This document shows, piece after piece, positions 1 to 6,993 of a stretch of DNA of 32,188 nt; positions within the stretch are counted from its first letter, which is position 1, and the number at the start of each line of letters is the position of its first letter. The notes under the pieces are model-generated. The model saw only the letters and a list, made by a program, of their open reading frames with translations. It had not been told where the DNA came from and ran no database searches. The position numbers and the translations under genes were made by a program. Source of the DNA: a virus; the IMG/VR virus record IMGVR_UViG_3300044950_000123, positions 1-32,188 of that record. One strand, written 5' to 3'.

Positions 1-67
1 GTTTATACCACGCTTGTGTGCGCAACTTTATACCCGTACCCAGTATTGCCACGGGGGATGTGGTGTG

Positions 68-373
68 CTATGAGTTACCTTTGCGTGAATTGTGCATACG
101 ACAAAGAACTTTTAAGTTAGAAATTTCCAAGCGCAGATAAGGCGCTTCACTTAAAGGAATTATATGATCGACTGTTAAATCTTTATTGGTGCAACCTGGA
201 ATAGAACAGAAAGGTTGTTGCTCTCTTAGTTGCTTGCTTAACTTGTTCCAACTGTAATCGTAACCACGCTGGGTGCGGGTAGGTCTAGCTCTTTCTTTTA
301 TTCGCTGACACTCAACACATCTTGATGCTCGCACTACTCGACCACATCCTGCACACGGTCTAGGCAATACCAT
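68..373 (-). CDS. HNH endonuclease, 101 aa
   Basis: Likely metal-dependent HNH nuclease; phages with cos or headful packaging often carry one next to the terminase, where it assists the terminase. The protein has an N-terminal zinc ribbon with two CxxC-like pairs (C7/C10 and C19/C22). The HNH core follows: FCSIPGC, then VDHIIP with the DH catalytic pair, then SNLKVLC and HNSRK at the C-terminus. The start at 373 is preferred over the upstream ATG at 415 because GGAGAAG lies about 4 nt upstream and because it overlaps the previous gene by only 14 nt. If the window ends are joined it is the first gene upstream of the terminases. Family assignment is firm; the packaging role is inferred from position. 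Confidence 0.85.
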   Translation of the reverse strand: MVLPRPCAGCGRVVRASRCVECQRIKERARPTRTQRGYDYSWNKLSKQLREQQPFCSIPGCTNKDLTVDHIIPLSEAPYLRLEISNLKVLCRMHNSRKGNS

Positions 374-734
374 CGTGCTTCTCCAAGTATTCAATAGCAT
401 ACGATAAGAACACAACAGAATCTTTGAACTGACCTAATCCTAAGTTACAACTGTTGCACAACAATCCACGCACTTGATTAGTTTCGTGGTTATGGTCAAC
501 ACTTAACTTTCGTACTGTGTCGGTTTGATTGATTCCACAAATAGCGCAAGAGTTGTTTTGTTCTTCAAGCAAATCTTTTCTATGACCTGATGAAATGTTG
601 GTAACTCTTTTATGTAAGTTTCTGCAATCATTGCAAGTGGTTCTTCTTTTGTTAGGTGTTCGATTATCGTGATGAAATCTTGTTATTGGTTTTGCTGCCT
701 TACATTTTTTACAAATCTGCGTGTTAGTCATCAT
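360..734 (-). CDS. Endonuclease VII-like HNH nuclease, 124 aa
   Basis: Resembles the recombination endonuclease VII family (T4 gp49 type), which cleaves branched DNA such as Holliday junctions; the phage versions resolve DNA before packaging, though many small relatives are free-standing homing-type nucleases. Visible features are an N-terminal zinc pair (ICKKC, then CNDC), a second cysteine pair (CAIC), and the signature VDHNHETNQVRGLLCNSCN close to the C-terminus. Two adjacent ATG codons (734 and 731) could start it; both overlap the stop of the small gene upstream, suggesting coupling. Its end overlaps the start of the HNH gene at 373. Which of the two roles applies cannot be told from sequence. 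Confidence 0.85.
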   Translation of the reverse strand: MMTNTQICKKCKAAKPITRFHHDNRTPNKRRTTCNDCRNLHKRVTNISSGHRKDLLEEQNNSCAICGINQTDTVRKLSVDHNHETNQVRGLLCNSCNLGLGQFKDSVVFLSYAIEYLEKHDGIA

Positions 735-903
735 CCTCTGTTAAAGATTCCAAATCCTCATTTACAACCACATAACGATTGTAAGCATCAAGAGTTGAGT
801 TAGTCGCTCTTAACAATAATGTTTCAATTCCTTCAAATGACATTGGTTGATCTGTCACAATGTCTGTTGAAACATCACCAACTGTTACTGCAATGCTTAG
901 CAT
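724..903 (-). CDS. Small acidic protein, 59 aa, unknown
   Basis: Not recognised. It begins MLSIAVTVGDVS and ends with the acidic tail LTEDDD. There is no membrane segment, cysteine motif or obvious HTH. It is supported by tight packing: its ATG overlaps the TAA of the upstream small gene, and its own TAA overlaps the ATG pair of the endonuclease VII-like gene, so the three are probably translationally coupled. Coding use (many GAT/GAA/ACA codons) resembles the neighbours. Function unknown. Confidence 0.65.
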   Translation of the reverse strand: MLSIAVTVGDVSTDIVTDQPMSFEGIETLLLRATNSTLDAYNRYVVVNEDLESLTEDDD

Positions 904-1043
904 TTAGTCAGCTCCAATCGGCTATCAAGTAGATCGTCAATGAACTTATCAACGATGTGTTTCTTGGAATCAATTGTCTTGGCGCGAGTATCTACGGCGT
1001 GTGATAACGCCTCATCTATCTCTTGTATTGTCTCGGTATCCAT
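897..1043 (-). CDS. Small protein, 48 aa, unknown
   Basis: Not recognised. Starts MDTETIQEIDEAL and ends LELTKC; it is predicted to be mostly helical and charged, without membrane segments. The start at 1043 is preceded by GGGATAGG about 2-8 nt upstream, a usable ribosome-binding site. Its stop overlaps the start of the 59-aa gene by 7 nt. It is the first gene after the hairpin at 1065-1087, so it may head a short leftward unit of two small proteins and two nucleases. Confidence 0.6.
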   Translation of the reverse strand: MDTETIQEIDEALSHAVDTRAKTIDSKKHIVDKFIDDLLDSRLELTKC

Positions 1044-1060
1044 ACCTATCCCATAAACGA

Positions 1061-1087
1061 ATAAAGCCCAAACCTATTGGCTGGGCT
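1061..1087 (-). terminator. Possible terminator or attenuator hairpin
   Basis: On the minus strand AGCCCA (1087-1082) pairs with TGGGCT (1070-1065) around an 11-nt loop, followed by TTTATT. The stem is only 6 bp and the T-run is interrupted, so termination would be partial. It lies after the Zn/HTH gene ending at 1155 and just after a putative promoter at 1119-1151, so it could act either as terminator or as a short leader attenuator for the next genes. Confidence 0.45.
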
Positions 1088-1118
1088 AATTAAGTGGATG
1101 GCAATACCTGTTAACGAA

Positions 1119-1151
1119 AGTGTAGCAAAGCAATTAGAACTTTTCTGTCAA
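1119..1151 (-). promoter_or_regulatory. Candidate sigma70-type promoter, leftward
   Basis: A perfect TTGACA lies at 1151-1146 on the minus strand. Candidate -10 elements are TGCTAC at 1127-1122 (18-nt spacer) or TACACT at 1124-1119 (21-nt spacer). It would drive the small genes and nucleases at 1043-68. The -35 match is good but the -10 is imperfect, so this is a moderate call. Confidence 0.4.
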
Positions 1152-1154
1152 GTT

Positions 1155-1886
1155 TTATCGGTGAGCAATGACTGCTGCCAAGTCATACATCTTGCCATTC
1201 TTGGCGATGCCATTGGCTTTGATAATCTTATGCACCTGCCGTTGGCTGATGCCTAACCATAACGCTATCGCCTCTGCATCTAAAAAGAACTTACGACTTG
1301 GATTAGACATTGCTAAAGCTACAAGGCGCAACACTGTCCACGATTGCTTGCACCCGAAGCAACTCACATCGCTCATAAGGTTTTCTGCATCAATGACAAC
1401 ATACTTACCGCAATCATCTGTTGGGCAAGGAATCCGTCTAGGTTGCTCAACAAATTGCTTAGCAGCAGCCATTCCCTTTGCGTGCTGCTCTTTGATCTCA
1501 CTATAGAAATCTGCTGCCCATTCTTGGCCTAGTGTCCATTCAAGGTGAGCAAGTTGAAAGTCGCAGGCAACCTGAACTTCTTGGTCAATGCTCGGTTCCT
1601 TCTTGAGCAGCGCGGGCGGTGTCAACTGCCTAGCGCTGCGAATCTCTGACTCCCAACTATGTAAGATGCCCAGTAACTCGTTGGCCATTGAATAATCTAA
1701 TGCGTTGACATTGACACCGATACTGCGCTCGGCGCTGACTGCGCCACTGCCTGATCTGCCTGGTTCAATGTAAAAGCCTGCCTGATACTGCAACTCAGGG
1801 ATACTTGTGAGCCACACAATTATTGCCTTGTGACATCCTCGGCAGGTAATTGTCTCTGTTGGGCGCAGGCAGATGTTGCAGTTCAA
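1155..1886 (-). CDS. Zinc-ribbon and HTH DNA-binding protein, 243 aa
   Basis: Probably a phage DNA-binding protein. An N-terminal zinc knuckle (C3xxC6, C15xxC18) and a second zinc site (CPTDDC, then CFGC around residues 154-178) precede a C-terminal helix-turn-helix near residues 202-243, with an ALWLGISQRQVHKII pattern typical of an excisionase/MerR-like or sigma-like HTH. The start is the TTG at 1886: it overlaps the previous stop as TTGA and has GAGAAGGTG 7 nt upstream, a strong ribosome-binding site. Such Zn-HTH proteins are common in actinophage early regions; target and role are not known. It could be a replication or transcription regulator given the adjacent iteron array and primase. 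Confidence 0.7.
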   Translation of the reverse strand: MNCNICLRPTETITCRGCHKAIIVWLTSIPELQYQAGFYIEPGRSGSGAVSAERSIGVNVNALDYSMANELLGILHSWESEIRSARQLTPPALLKKEPSIDQEVQVACDFQLAHLEWTLGQEWAADFYSEIKEQHAKGMAAAKQFVEQPRRIPCPTDDCGKYVVIDAENLMSDVSCFGCKQSWTVLRLVALAMSNPSRKFFLDAEAIALWLGISQRQVHKIIKANGIAKNGKMYDLAAVIAHR

Positions 1887-2224
1887 AATGGCACCTTCTC
1901 ACTGGTTGTGGATAACTTTACCCGATTGAAGTAATCAGGTGCTTGCTCGGCAAATACAGTCAATGGCCTGCAGGTGTGGGTGGCAAGGACGATGGGCGCT
2001 GCCGACTTCATCCGCGTTGCCGTTCTTCGAGTTGCCTCAAATGATTGGGCAGTGCGGTGGATTTCGTAGGTGGCTAGGCCAGCAGTCAGTGCCAACACTT
2101 CTTCAGGCAGGTTGAGTCGGTTCGTATCAAGTTTGATGTCGCATCGGCTGGTTGCACTAACCCCTGCCCAAATAAGATTTCCGCAGGTTCGGCAGTTAGT
2201 AGGTTTGAAATCAAGGTAGCTCAC
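1883..2224 (-). CDS. Hypothetical zinc-binding protein, 113 aa
   Basis: Not recognised as a named family. The N-terminus has CRTCGN and further on a C near residue 28, and THTC near residue 84, which together could bind one zinc. The middle is helical and Arg/Ala-rich. The start is GTG at 2224, with only a weak GAAAG upstream. The gene lies immediately downstream of the iteron region at 2241-2374 and overlaps the Zn-HTH gene by 4 nt, so the pair probably works together, possibly in replication control. That role is inference from position only. Confidence 0.6.
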   Translation of the reverse strand: MSYLDFKPTNCRTCGNLIWAGVSATSRCDIKLDTNRLNLPEEVLALTAGLATYEIHRTAQSFEATRRTATRMKSAAPIVLATHTCRPLTVFAEQAPDYFNRVKLSTTSEKVPF

Positions 2225-2240
2225 AATAGGTATTTCTTTC

Positions 2241-2374
2241 TATCCTGCGTTTTCCAACTGTGAATCCTGCATCCTGCGTACTCTATAAGTACGCAGGATT
2301 GCAGGATAGAATCACGCTCATTGTTCCCGTATCCTGCAACCCTGCGTGCAGGATAAACGCAGGATGCAGGATAG
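2241..2374. repeat. Iteron array, candidate replication origin
   Basis: Nine exact copies of the 7-mer ATCCTGC or its complement GCAGGAT lie in 131 bp: four forward (2242, 2264, 2271, 2331) and five reverse (2293, 2301, 2348, 2359, 2366), plus the near-copy ACCCTGC at 2339. Copies are often paired head to tail in adjacent units. Two units form an 11-bp perfect inverted repeat (2271-2281 and 2289-2299) around the AT loop TCTATAA. The array sits in the only gap next to the primase-helicase gene. Iteron clusters with palindromes are typical of replication origins; an operator array is the main alternative. Confidence 0.7.
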
Positions 2375-2377
2375 GTT

Positions 2378-4504
2378 TTAACCAAGATTGTTACCGCCAA
2401 TTGCAGTAACTGATGCCAATTTTAGTTGGTATTTCTGACCACCAGCATCGGTTAAATAGAACGCAAACCCGCGACCCTTACCCTCATCAGCAATTGACCC
2501 TGTGGATAACATTGCCTCAAGTCGCTCATAAATCGTGTGATCGCCACCCTTAACACCCTTTGCAACCTCACCCTTTGTGCAGCCTGGATGAGTGGCAATA
2601 AAGGTTGCAATCGCCTTTTCCATCTTCAGTTCCTGATCTTCAATTACTTCATCTTCAGACATTGGAACGCAAATCACATACTTCATAATTGCACCCGTTG
2701 AATCAACCTCAACAATGGCAGCTTCTTGGGTACGGTCAGATTTACGCCAAATGCCTGAATTACGGCGCACCGCGCCTGGTCTATCTTTAGTAACTCGAAC
2801 AGTCAGCGCACCCGCACCGCCAGGGGCAAGGTTCTTAATTGGCTCGATTAGGTAGGCTGCACCGTCAATGGTTGCCAACTTAGCCTGGCCGCCAATGGCA
2901 AAGCGCCCGCGAGTTTCGGCGTTCTTGGTGATGTGGTCAACGAGAACTACGGCTGCACCTGACTTGGCAAGCGCTCTTGGAAACTCTCGCATCCACTTTG
3001 TAATGTCATCGTTCTCTTTTGTGGCCCCATCCCACATTGTCAAAGATTCGGTTACACCGTCAATTACAATAAGAGTTGCGCTGCCTTCCTCTAATAATGA
3101 CAACCAAGCGGGGTCATCAAGTAGGTTGCGCCGTTCAGGTCGGATATAGCGGAAATACTGCACCGCTTCAGGTTTGGTTACACCCAAGATTTTTAGGCGT
3201 TTGGCAATATCAATGGCATCAGATTCAAAATCAATATACACAACCTTTTTATAGCTCTTGAGGACTTCAGCGGCAGCGATCTGCGCCAACCACGATTTAC
3301 CCGATTCGGATTCACCGTAAAACGAGTGAACCTTGCCAGGGTAAAGCAAGCCTTGCCCATCAGTACGCTTTAAGATGGTTGCCTCTTGAATAGTAAATAA
3401 GCCATCAAAGTAATCATCTAGTGGGATTGGCTCCCAAGTAGTGACAAATGGCTCCAAATCGCCTTCAGTGGCTTGTGGTGAGGTGTTTGTGGCAGGTTTT
3501 GGCATCAGGTTCTTGCTTAAATCAAAAGAATTCAGCCCCTGCGGGCCATATCCTTTGTTTCGTAAATCTGTTGCCGCTTGCTTAAAATCGCCGTTGTGGT
3601 GAATCAACGCATAGGCTCCAAACTTGTCATAGGAACGCTCTGCCTCAAATATGGTGGATGTTGAGAACACGCGGAATTTGTCGGTTCCCTGGTAATTGGT
3701 AGTGGCACTAACACCGAAATCCTTGCCTGGTCGTGTCCACGCCGTTTTCTCACCCTGCGTGTAAGCCTTTTTCCAACCTAGCGGTATCAGGATTGAATCC
3801 CAAGTTGTGCGTTGGTTGTAGTCATCGCCAGGCGTTAAAACACCATCGGTACGCGGCTTGATCTGCTCTGCGATAATAGCTCGTTCAGGCATTTCATCAA
3901 AGATTTTGAATATGTCGTGCAATGCTTCGCGCTCACTAGCGGTAATTGTCGGGATGCTACTAGCGCTGCCAGCAATCATTTCCCACGCAGTACCTTTAGG
4001 ATGTGTGCCACCGTGACTTGGCGCAGTGATGATGTAACCGCCGCTGCTGCGCGTTTCGGCTAATACATCCACACCGCCATTTTCACCAGGGCGGCGTGCG
4101 AGTTTGGTATTGCCTGGCAACTCCATACCCTCAACGCGATACAACCAATGGATGCCACCGCCTGCAGATTGCTCTACATAGCCGTTATTGATCTTGCTCC
4201 ATAAATCGCCAAGCCCTGAAGCCTCTGCAATTTGTCGTGCTTCAATGTGAATATCGGCCTGAACTGCTCGGCCTTCAATCTCAAGAACTTCAAGATTGCC
4301 TGAAATAGCACCCGTGACAATTCCTAAGCCTTCATAACCGTTTGAGTACCACGCAATTACCTGTTCGGCAGTAGCCCGTTCAGATTGGTATTTTTTCCAT
4401 TCACCAATGGGTGCCTTTGTGCCATCTACTTTGGCTGGAACTACTGAACAACCTGCTGCGTAGAATTCCAGCGCAGCTTTAAGCATTGGGTTTAGATCAG
4501 TCAT
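2378..4504 (-). CDS. Primase-polymerase/helicase replication protein, 708 aa
   Basis: Main replication protein: an N-terminal primase-polymerase (bifunctional prim-pol, AEP superfamily) fused to a RecA-fold ATPase/helicase. Residues about 1-190 show the prim-pol pattern: VVPAKVDGTKAPIGEW, GLGIVTG, the acidic strand LEIEG, and the SGGGIHWLYR histidine motif. The ATPase has Walker A GESESGKS (residues 397-404), Walker B LIVID (478-482) and VLVDHI (519-524), as in RepA/DnaB-like helicases. A winged-helix segment lies near the C-terminus. The start at 4504 is preceded by AAGGGGGC; the longer frame from 4552 would overlap the HNH gene. The acidic pair is E-x-E where D-x-D is usual. The iteron array directly downstream supports an initiator/helicase role. 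Confidence 0.9.
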   Translation of the reverse strand: MTDLNPMLKAALEFYAAGCSVVPAKVDGTKAPIGEWKKYQSERATAEQVIAWYSNGYEGLGIVTGAISGNLEVLEIEGRAVQADIHIEARQIAEASGLGDLWSKINNGYVEQSAGGGIHWLYRVEGMELPGNTKLARRPGENGGVDVLAETRSSGGYIITAPSHGGTHPKGTAWEMIAGSASSIPTITASEREALHDIFKIFDEMPERAIIAEQIKPRTDGVLTPGDDYNQRTTWDSILIPLGWKKAYTQGEKTAWTRPGKDFGVSATTNYQGTDKFRVFSTSTIFEAERSYDKFGAYALIHHNGDFKQAATDLRNKGYGPQGLNSFDLSKNLMPKPATNTSPQATEGDLEPFVTTWEPIPLDDYFDGLFTIQEATILKRTDGQGLLYPGKVHSFYGESESGKSWLAQIAAAEVLKSYKKVVYIDFESDAIDIAKRLKILGVTKPEAVQYFRYIRPERRNLLDDPAWLSLLEEGSATLIVIDGVTESLTMWDGATKENDDITKWMREFPRALAKSGAAVVLVDHITKNAETRGRFAIGGQAKLATIDGAAYLIEPIKNLAPGGAGALTVRVTKDRPGAVRRNSGIWRKSDRTQEAAIVEVDSTGAIMKYVICVPMSEDEVIEDQELKMEKAIATFIATHPGCTKGEVAKGVKGGDHTIYERLEAMLSTGSIADEGKGRGFAFYLTDAGGQKYQLKLASVTAIGGNNLG

Positions 4505-5180
4505 TTTTTGCCCCCTTGCGTAAATTACAAATAGCGTGTGATGGTCGTACATTTTCTAATGTATCAGGCCCACCTTTTGAAATTGGAATCAAATGGTCAA
4601 TATGAAGGCCAAATTCCCAATTATCTTTTTTTGCGCTTCTTGAACATAACAAATCAATCTCAAAATTACAAATATGACATTTTGTTCCATATAAATCAAT
4701 TACTTCAAATTCCTTGTATGGTATGTAGCCGTTATTTGTTTTTTTATTGCGCCTTCTTCTTACAGATTCTGGCCCATATTGAGGATTATTTTTTCTCCAT
4801 TGTTTTTGTAATTCTTTAATTTTTTCTTTATTTTTTTCATAATACTCTTTGCTATATTTTGTCATTTTTTCGTAATTATTTGTTTGATATTCTTTGTAAT
4901 ATTCTTTTACTTTTTCAGAATTTTTAAAATCATATTGTTTTTTGTACGCTGATCTAGCATTTTTACATTCAACGCAAGATTCTTGATTTTTGTTTAAATG
5001 CGCCCTAAAACCAGCGTAAGTACCACATCTATTATCTGATGTTTCATTATTTTTTGTGTTAAAATCTGACACATTAGCTCCCTTCAATGAGCTGATCACG
5101 CCCCTGGCCGTTAGCGCGGTGCAGGGGTCTTTAATGTTCTTGAATTGTATGCTGATAATTGAAACTTTGCTGGTTCTCAT
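4497..5180 (-). CDS. AT-rich HNH homing-type endonuclease
   Basis: A C-terminal HNH nuclease: CHICNFEIDLLC, then HIDHLIPISKGG, then NVRPSHAICNLRKG. The middle is Lys/Tyr/Glu-rich coiled-coil. An upstream zinc module (CGTYAGFRAHL, then CVECKNA) is often seen with actinophage HNH proteins. The gene from about 5070 leftward is much richer in AT than its neighbours, a sign of recent acquisition. Start is ambiguous: ATG at 5180 (227 aa) overlaps the HTH stop as ATGA, while GTG at 5072 (191 aa) has AAGGGAG 5 nt upstream and coincides with the base-composition change. The 36 residues between are unlike the rest and may be remnant of an older gene. Confidence 0.8.
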   Translation of the reverse strand: MRTSKVSIISIQFKNIKDPCTALTARGVISSLKGANVSDFNTKNNETSDNRCGTYAGFRAHLNKNQESCVECKNARSAYKKQYDFKNSEKVKEYYKEYQTNNYEKMTKYSKEYYEKNKEKIKELQKQWRKNNPQYGPESVRRRRNKKTNNGYIPYKEFEVIDLYGTKCHICNFEIDLLCSRSAKKDNWEFGLHIDHLIPISKGGPDTLENVRPSHAICNLRKGAKND

Positions 5181-5368
5181 TTTTCAAGCAATCTATTTAC
5201 AATGTCGGCATATCGTTTTTCTAATAGGCCAACCTTTTCAGCTCTACGCAAACGGCGGGTTACTGAATCAATTTGAACGCCAGCATCTTTGGCAATGAAC
5301 TCTAAGTTATGGCCGCGATCTAATTGCTCAAGTATGTATTCCAATGGGTAGCTCACTTGCCACCCCAT
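5177..5368 (-). CDS. Small HTH DNA-binding protein, 63 aa
   Basis: A short helix-turn-helix protein: YILEQLDRGHNLEFIAKDAG followed by SVTRRLRRAEKVGLL fits a recognition helix with several arginines. It is like the small HTH proteins of actinophages that precede replication genes; its targets are unknown. Either ATG at 5368 (RBS AAGGGTG, 16-nt overlap with the zinc-ribbon gene) or GTG at 5356 (a GTGA 4-nt overlap with GGGGTGG upstream) could start it. Its stop overlaps the HNH gene start. Confidence 0.65.
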   Translation of the reverse strand: MGWQVSYPLEYILEQLDRGHNLEFIAKDAGVQIDSVTRRLRRAEKVGLLEKRYADIVNRLLEK

Positions 5369-5523
5369 CCGTCACCCTTGAGAATAATGCCACCCAATGA
5401 ATACTTGCGTTGCATTAACTTCTTCTTGCAGCCTTCGCAGATGATTCGCTTTTCATCATCCATTTGAAAAAATACTTCAGCGGTATGCCCACAATCACAA
5501 AAAAACTCATAAAAAGGTGCCAT
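5353..5523 (-). CDS. FmdB-type zinc ribbon protein, 56 aa
   Basis: Matches the small FmdB regulatory zinc-ribbon family: it opens MAPFYEFFCDCGH (first zinc pair CxC/CG), has a second pair CEGC in the middle, and closes with GGIILKGDGWGGK, the family's typical C-terminal GI-x-FKGSG motif. The start at 5523 has GGGGGAAC 4-11 nt upstream. These proteins are common in actinobacteria and some of their phages; function is unproved, proposed nucleic-acid or regulatory binding. It overlaps the HTH gene and follows the tRNA-like element. Confidence 0.75.
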   Translation of the reverse strand: MAPFYEFFCDCGHTAEVFFQMDDEKRIICEGCKKKLMQRKYSLGGIILKGDGWGGK

Positions 5524-5550
5524 TTGTTCCCCCGTTCGTTAAGTCTTGCG

Positions 5551-5622
5551 TGGCGTTGCAGGAATCGAACCTGCAGTTGCATCCCCCGATGCAATCCCTC
5601 ATCTGTGAACCATCACAACGCC
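5551..5622 (-). tRNA. tRNA-like element, atypical
   Basis: On the minus strand GGCGTTG (5622-5616) can pair with CAACGCC (5558-5552), followed by A. A canonical T arm is present: GCAGG, loop TTCGATT, CCTGC. There is a D-arm-like hairpin (GTGA/TCAC) and an anticodon-arm-like hairpin (TTGCAT/ATGCAA) with loop CGGGGG. But the T arm and acceptor share one base, the variable region is 2-3 nt, and U33 is missing, so no anticodon can be assigned with confidence. It may be a degenerate tRNA, a tRNA mimic, or a remnant of an attachment site. The T-arm match is the strongest evidence. Confidence 0.45.
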
Positions 5623-5661
5623 GATCTCTTGGGGTCGAAAGGACAACCACCCCAAGAAGTT

Positions 5662-6111
5662 TTAGTTAACTGGTTTTGCTCCCAGTTGTGCCAACAACGC
5701 CTGAACTGCAGGGTCATTGATGTTAGCAGATGGCACCGCCGCTGGCGCTGGCGCACCCGCGTTGCCAATAAATGCGTTTGCCTTAGCCACTGCATCGGCA
5801 TCGCCTGTGGCATCTACTAATATCCACGGCGCAGACTTTCCAGGCTTTGCCGTTCCCTGACCAATGCGAGCCAATACCTTTTGGCCGATCTTTGTTTTCA
5901 ATGCGTTCTTCAAAGCTACATTAAAGAACAGCACTGATTCGTGGCTGAGGCCAGTATCTAAATCATTGATGCGTACTTCAATTGCATCTGCATCACCGTG
6001 AACTGTTGGAATACCTGTTTTGTATTCAACCGCTTCAAGGATGAGCAAGTGTCCGTTCAAATCGGCAACTTTAACCGATTCTGTGTTACTGCTAGGTGCT
6101 GAAAAAGCCAT
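5662..6111 (-). CDS. Putative ssDNA-binding-like protein, 149 aa
   Basis: Residues 10-110 look like an OB-fold-type beta-rich domain (VADLNGHLLILEAVEYKTG, then AIEVRINDLDTG, then KVLARIGQGTA), followed by an Ala/Pro-rich linker and a short helix (VQALLAQLGA). It is not a classical SSB: I see no acidic tail. In many actinophages a protein of this shape sits beside a Cas4/RecB-like exonuclease and is suspected to bind ssDNA during recombination; that applies here by synteny with the nuclease at 6250-6990. Start at 6111 has CGGGGGAAA upstream. Function is inference. Confidence 0.55.
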   Translation of the reverse strand: MAFSAPSSNTESVKVADLNGHLLILEAVEYKTGIPTVHGDADAIEVRINDLDTGLSHESVLFFNVALKNALKTKIGQKVLARIGQGTAKPGKSAPWILVDATGDADAVAKANAFIGNAGAPAPAAVPSANINDPAVQALLAQLGAKPVN

Positions 6112-6149
6112 TTGGCTTTCCCCCGTTTCTTTTTGGTTTGAGTTGGGTG

Positions 6150-6257
6150 TTAGTTGTTTTCTAACTCTATTGGTGGTGTCAGTTCAGCCAATTCTTTGGC
6201 AATGTCATTGATTGTTTTGGCTGGCATCGTGCAGGCGCAACCGTCACGCTCACACAT
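6150..6257 (-). CDS. Small Cys-containing protein, 35 aa
   Basis: Unknown short frame beginning MCERDGCACTMPAK, with three cysteines in the first nine residues, then a helical acidic tail ending LENN. Its ATG overlaps the stop of the Cas4-like gene (ATGTGTGA), consistent with coupling. The ribosome-binding site is weak (GGTGA). It fills what would otherwise be a gap between two conserved genes. Could be a zinc-binding accessory or chance. Confidence 0.45.
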   Translation of the reverse strand: MCERDGCACTMPAKTINDIAKELAELTPPIELENN

Positions 6258-6990
6258 TAGTATCACCATTGCAGGCAACTGATAGATCGGTGCTAAAAGG
6301 TCGGTAGTAAGGGCAATACATACAAAGCCGTGATGGTGTCGCAGGAATCAATGGCCACATCGCTGGGTTTTCCTCAACATCAATAGTAGATAGCAATGAA
6401 TAGACTGAATCAAGGCGGGCGAGTGCATCTAGTGCTGCCTGCTCATCGTAATCAAATAATTCAATGTGCATATCATCAATGGAACCGCCCGTTGGCAAGA
6501 AGATAAGGCCAACCTTGTTGACTGTTACACCTTGCTGGGCTTTTCCATATCCGTAAAGCTGAACCTGAGTGATTTGTTGAGCGGTGGCACCTTCACTGCG
6601 CTTGGCTTTGACACCAGCAGGTGAAGTAGTTTTCCAGTCTAAAACATAACCTTTTTCTTTATCCCATAGGTCAATCGTGCCTGCTAGGTTGGCGCGAATC
6701 TTTACTTTCTGCTCAACCTCGTAACGATCAGGATGCTTGCTAAAAATATCCTCTAAAAATGAGTGGATGGCGGAACCGACATTAGCAGCCCAGGAACCGC
6801 CACCCGACTCATTAGCCTTATCCCAATCCAACAACTTATAGGCAAGTTTGCGTACACATTCCTGTCCTATTTCAGATGGACCGATATAAACCTGTTGGCT
6901 TCGCGGTGTCCATTTGCTTGCCTCGGTGATGATATTACTCAACTCCAGTGCAAGTTCTTTTGCTGGTGTGTTCAAAGGTACAAATGTCAT
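6250..6990 (-). CDS. Cas4/RecB-like PD-(D/E)XK nuclease, 246 aa
   Basis: A Cas4-type exonuclease for DNA end processing or recombination. Visible elements: PSEIGQEC with the first cluster cysteine C45; VGSAIH with H76; GTIDLWD with D107; LDWKTT with D118 and K120, the catalytic D-x-K; QVQLYGYG; and a C-terminal triad C223, C226, C240. Together the four cysteines fit the Fe-S cluster of Cas4/AddB-like nucleases. Length is normal. RBS GAGGAC precedes the start. There are no CRISPR repeats or other Cas genes in the window, so this is a phage recombination nuclease, acting with the 5662-6111 and 6994-7311 products by synteny. Confidence 0.85.
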   Translation of the reverse strand: MTFVPLNTPAKELALELSNIITEASKWTPRSQQVYIGPSEIGQECVRKLAYKLLDWDKANESGGGSWAANVGSAIHSFLEDIFSKHPDRYEVEQKVKIRANLAGTIDLWDKEKGYVLDWKTTSPAGVKAKRSEGATAQQITQVQLYGYGKAQQGVTVNKVGLIFLPTGGSIDDMHIELFDYDEQAALDALARLDSVYSLLSTIDVEENPAMWPLIPATPSRLCMYCPYYRPFSTDLSVACNGDTNV

Positions 6991-6993
6991 TTG

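Noticed and set aside
1168-1506. Plus-strand frame opposite the Zn-HTH gene
   Set aside because: Real gene on the minus strand has zinc and HTH motifs and a strong RBS; this is its shadow.
2241-2374. CRISPR array
   Set aside because: Repeats are 7-mers in both orientations without regular spacers; iterons fit better. No Cas1/Cas2 genes.
5464-5820. Plus-strand frame over the tRNA-like element
   Set aside because: Shadow of the FmdB-like and OB-fold genes on the other strand; no Shine-Dalgarno.
6250-6990. CRISPR-linked Cas4
   Set aside because: No CRISPR array or Cas partners; phages commonly carry a lone Cas4-like recombination nuclease.
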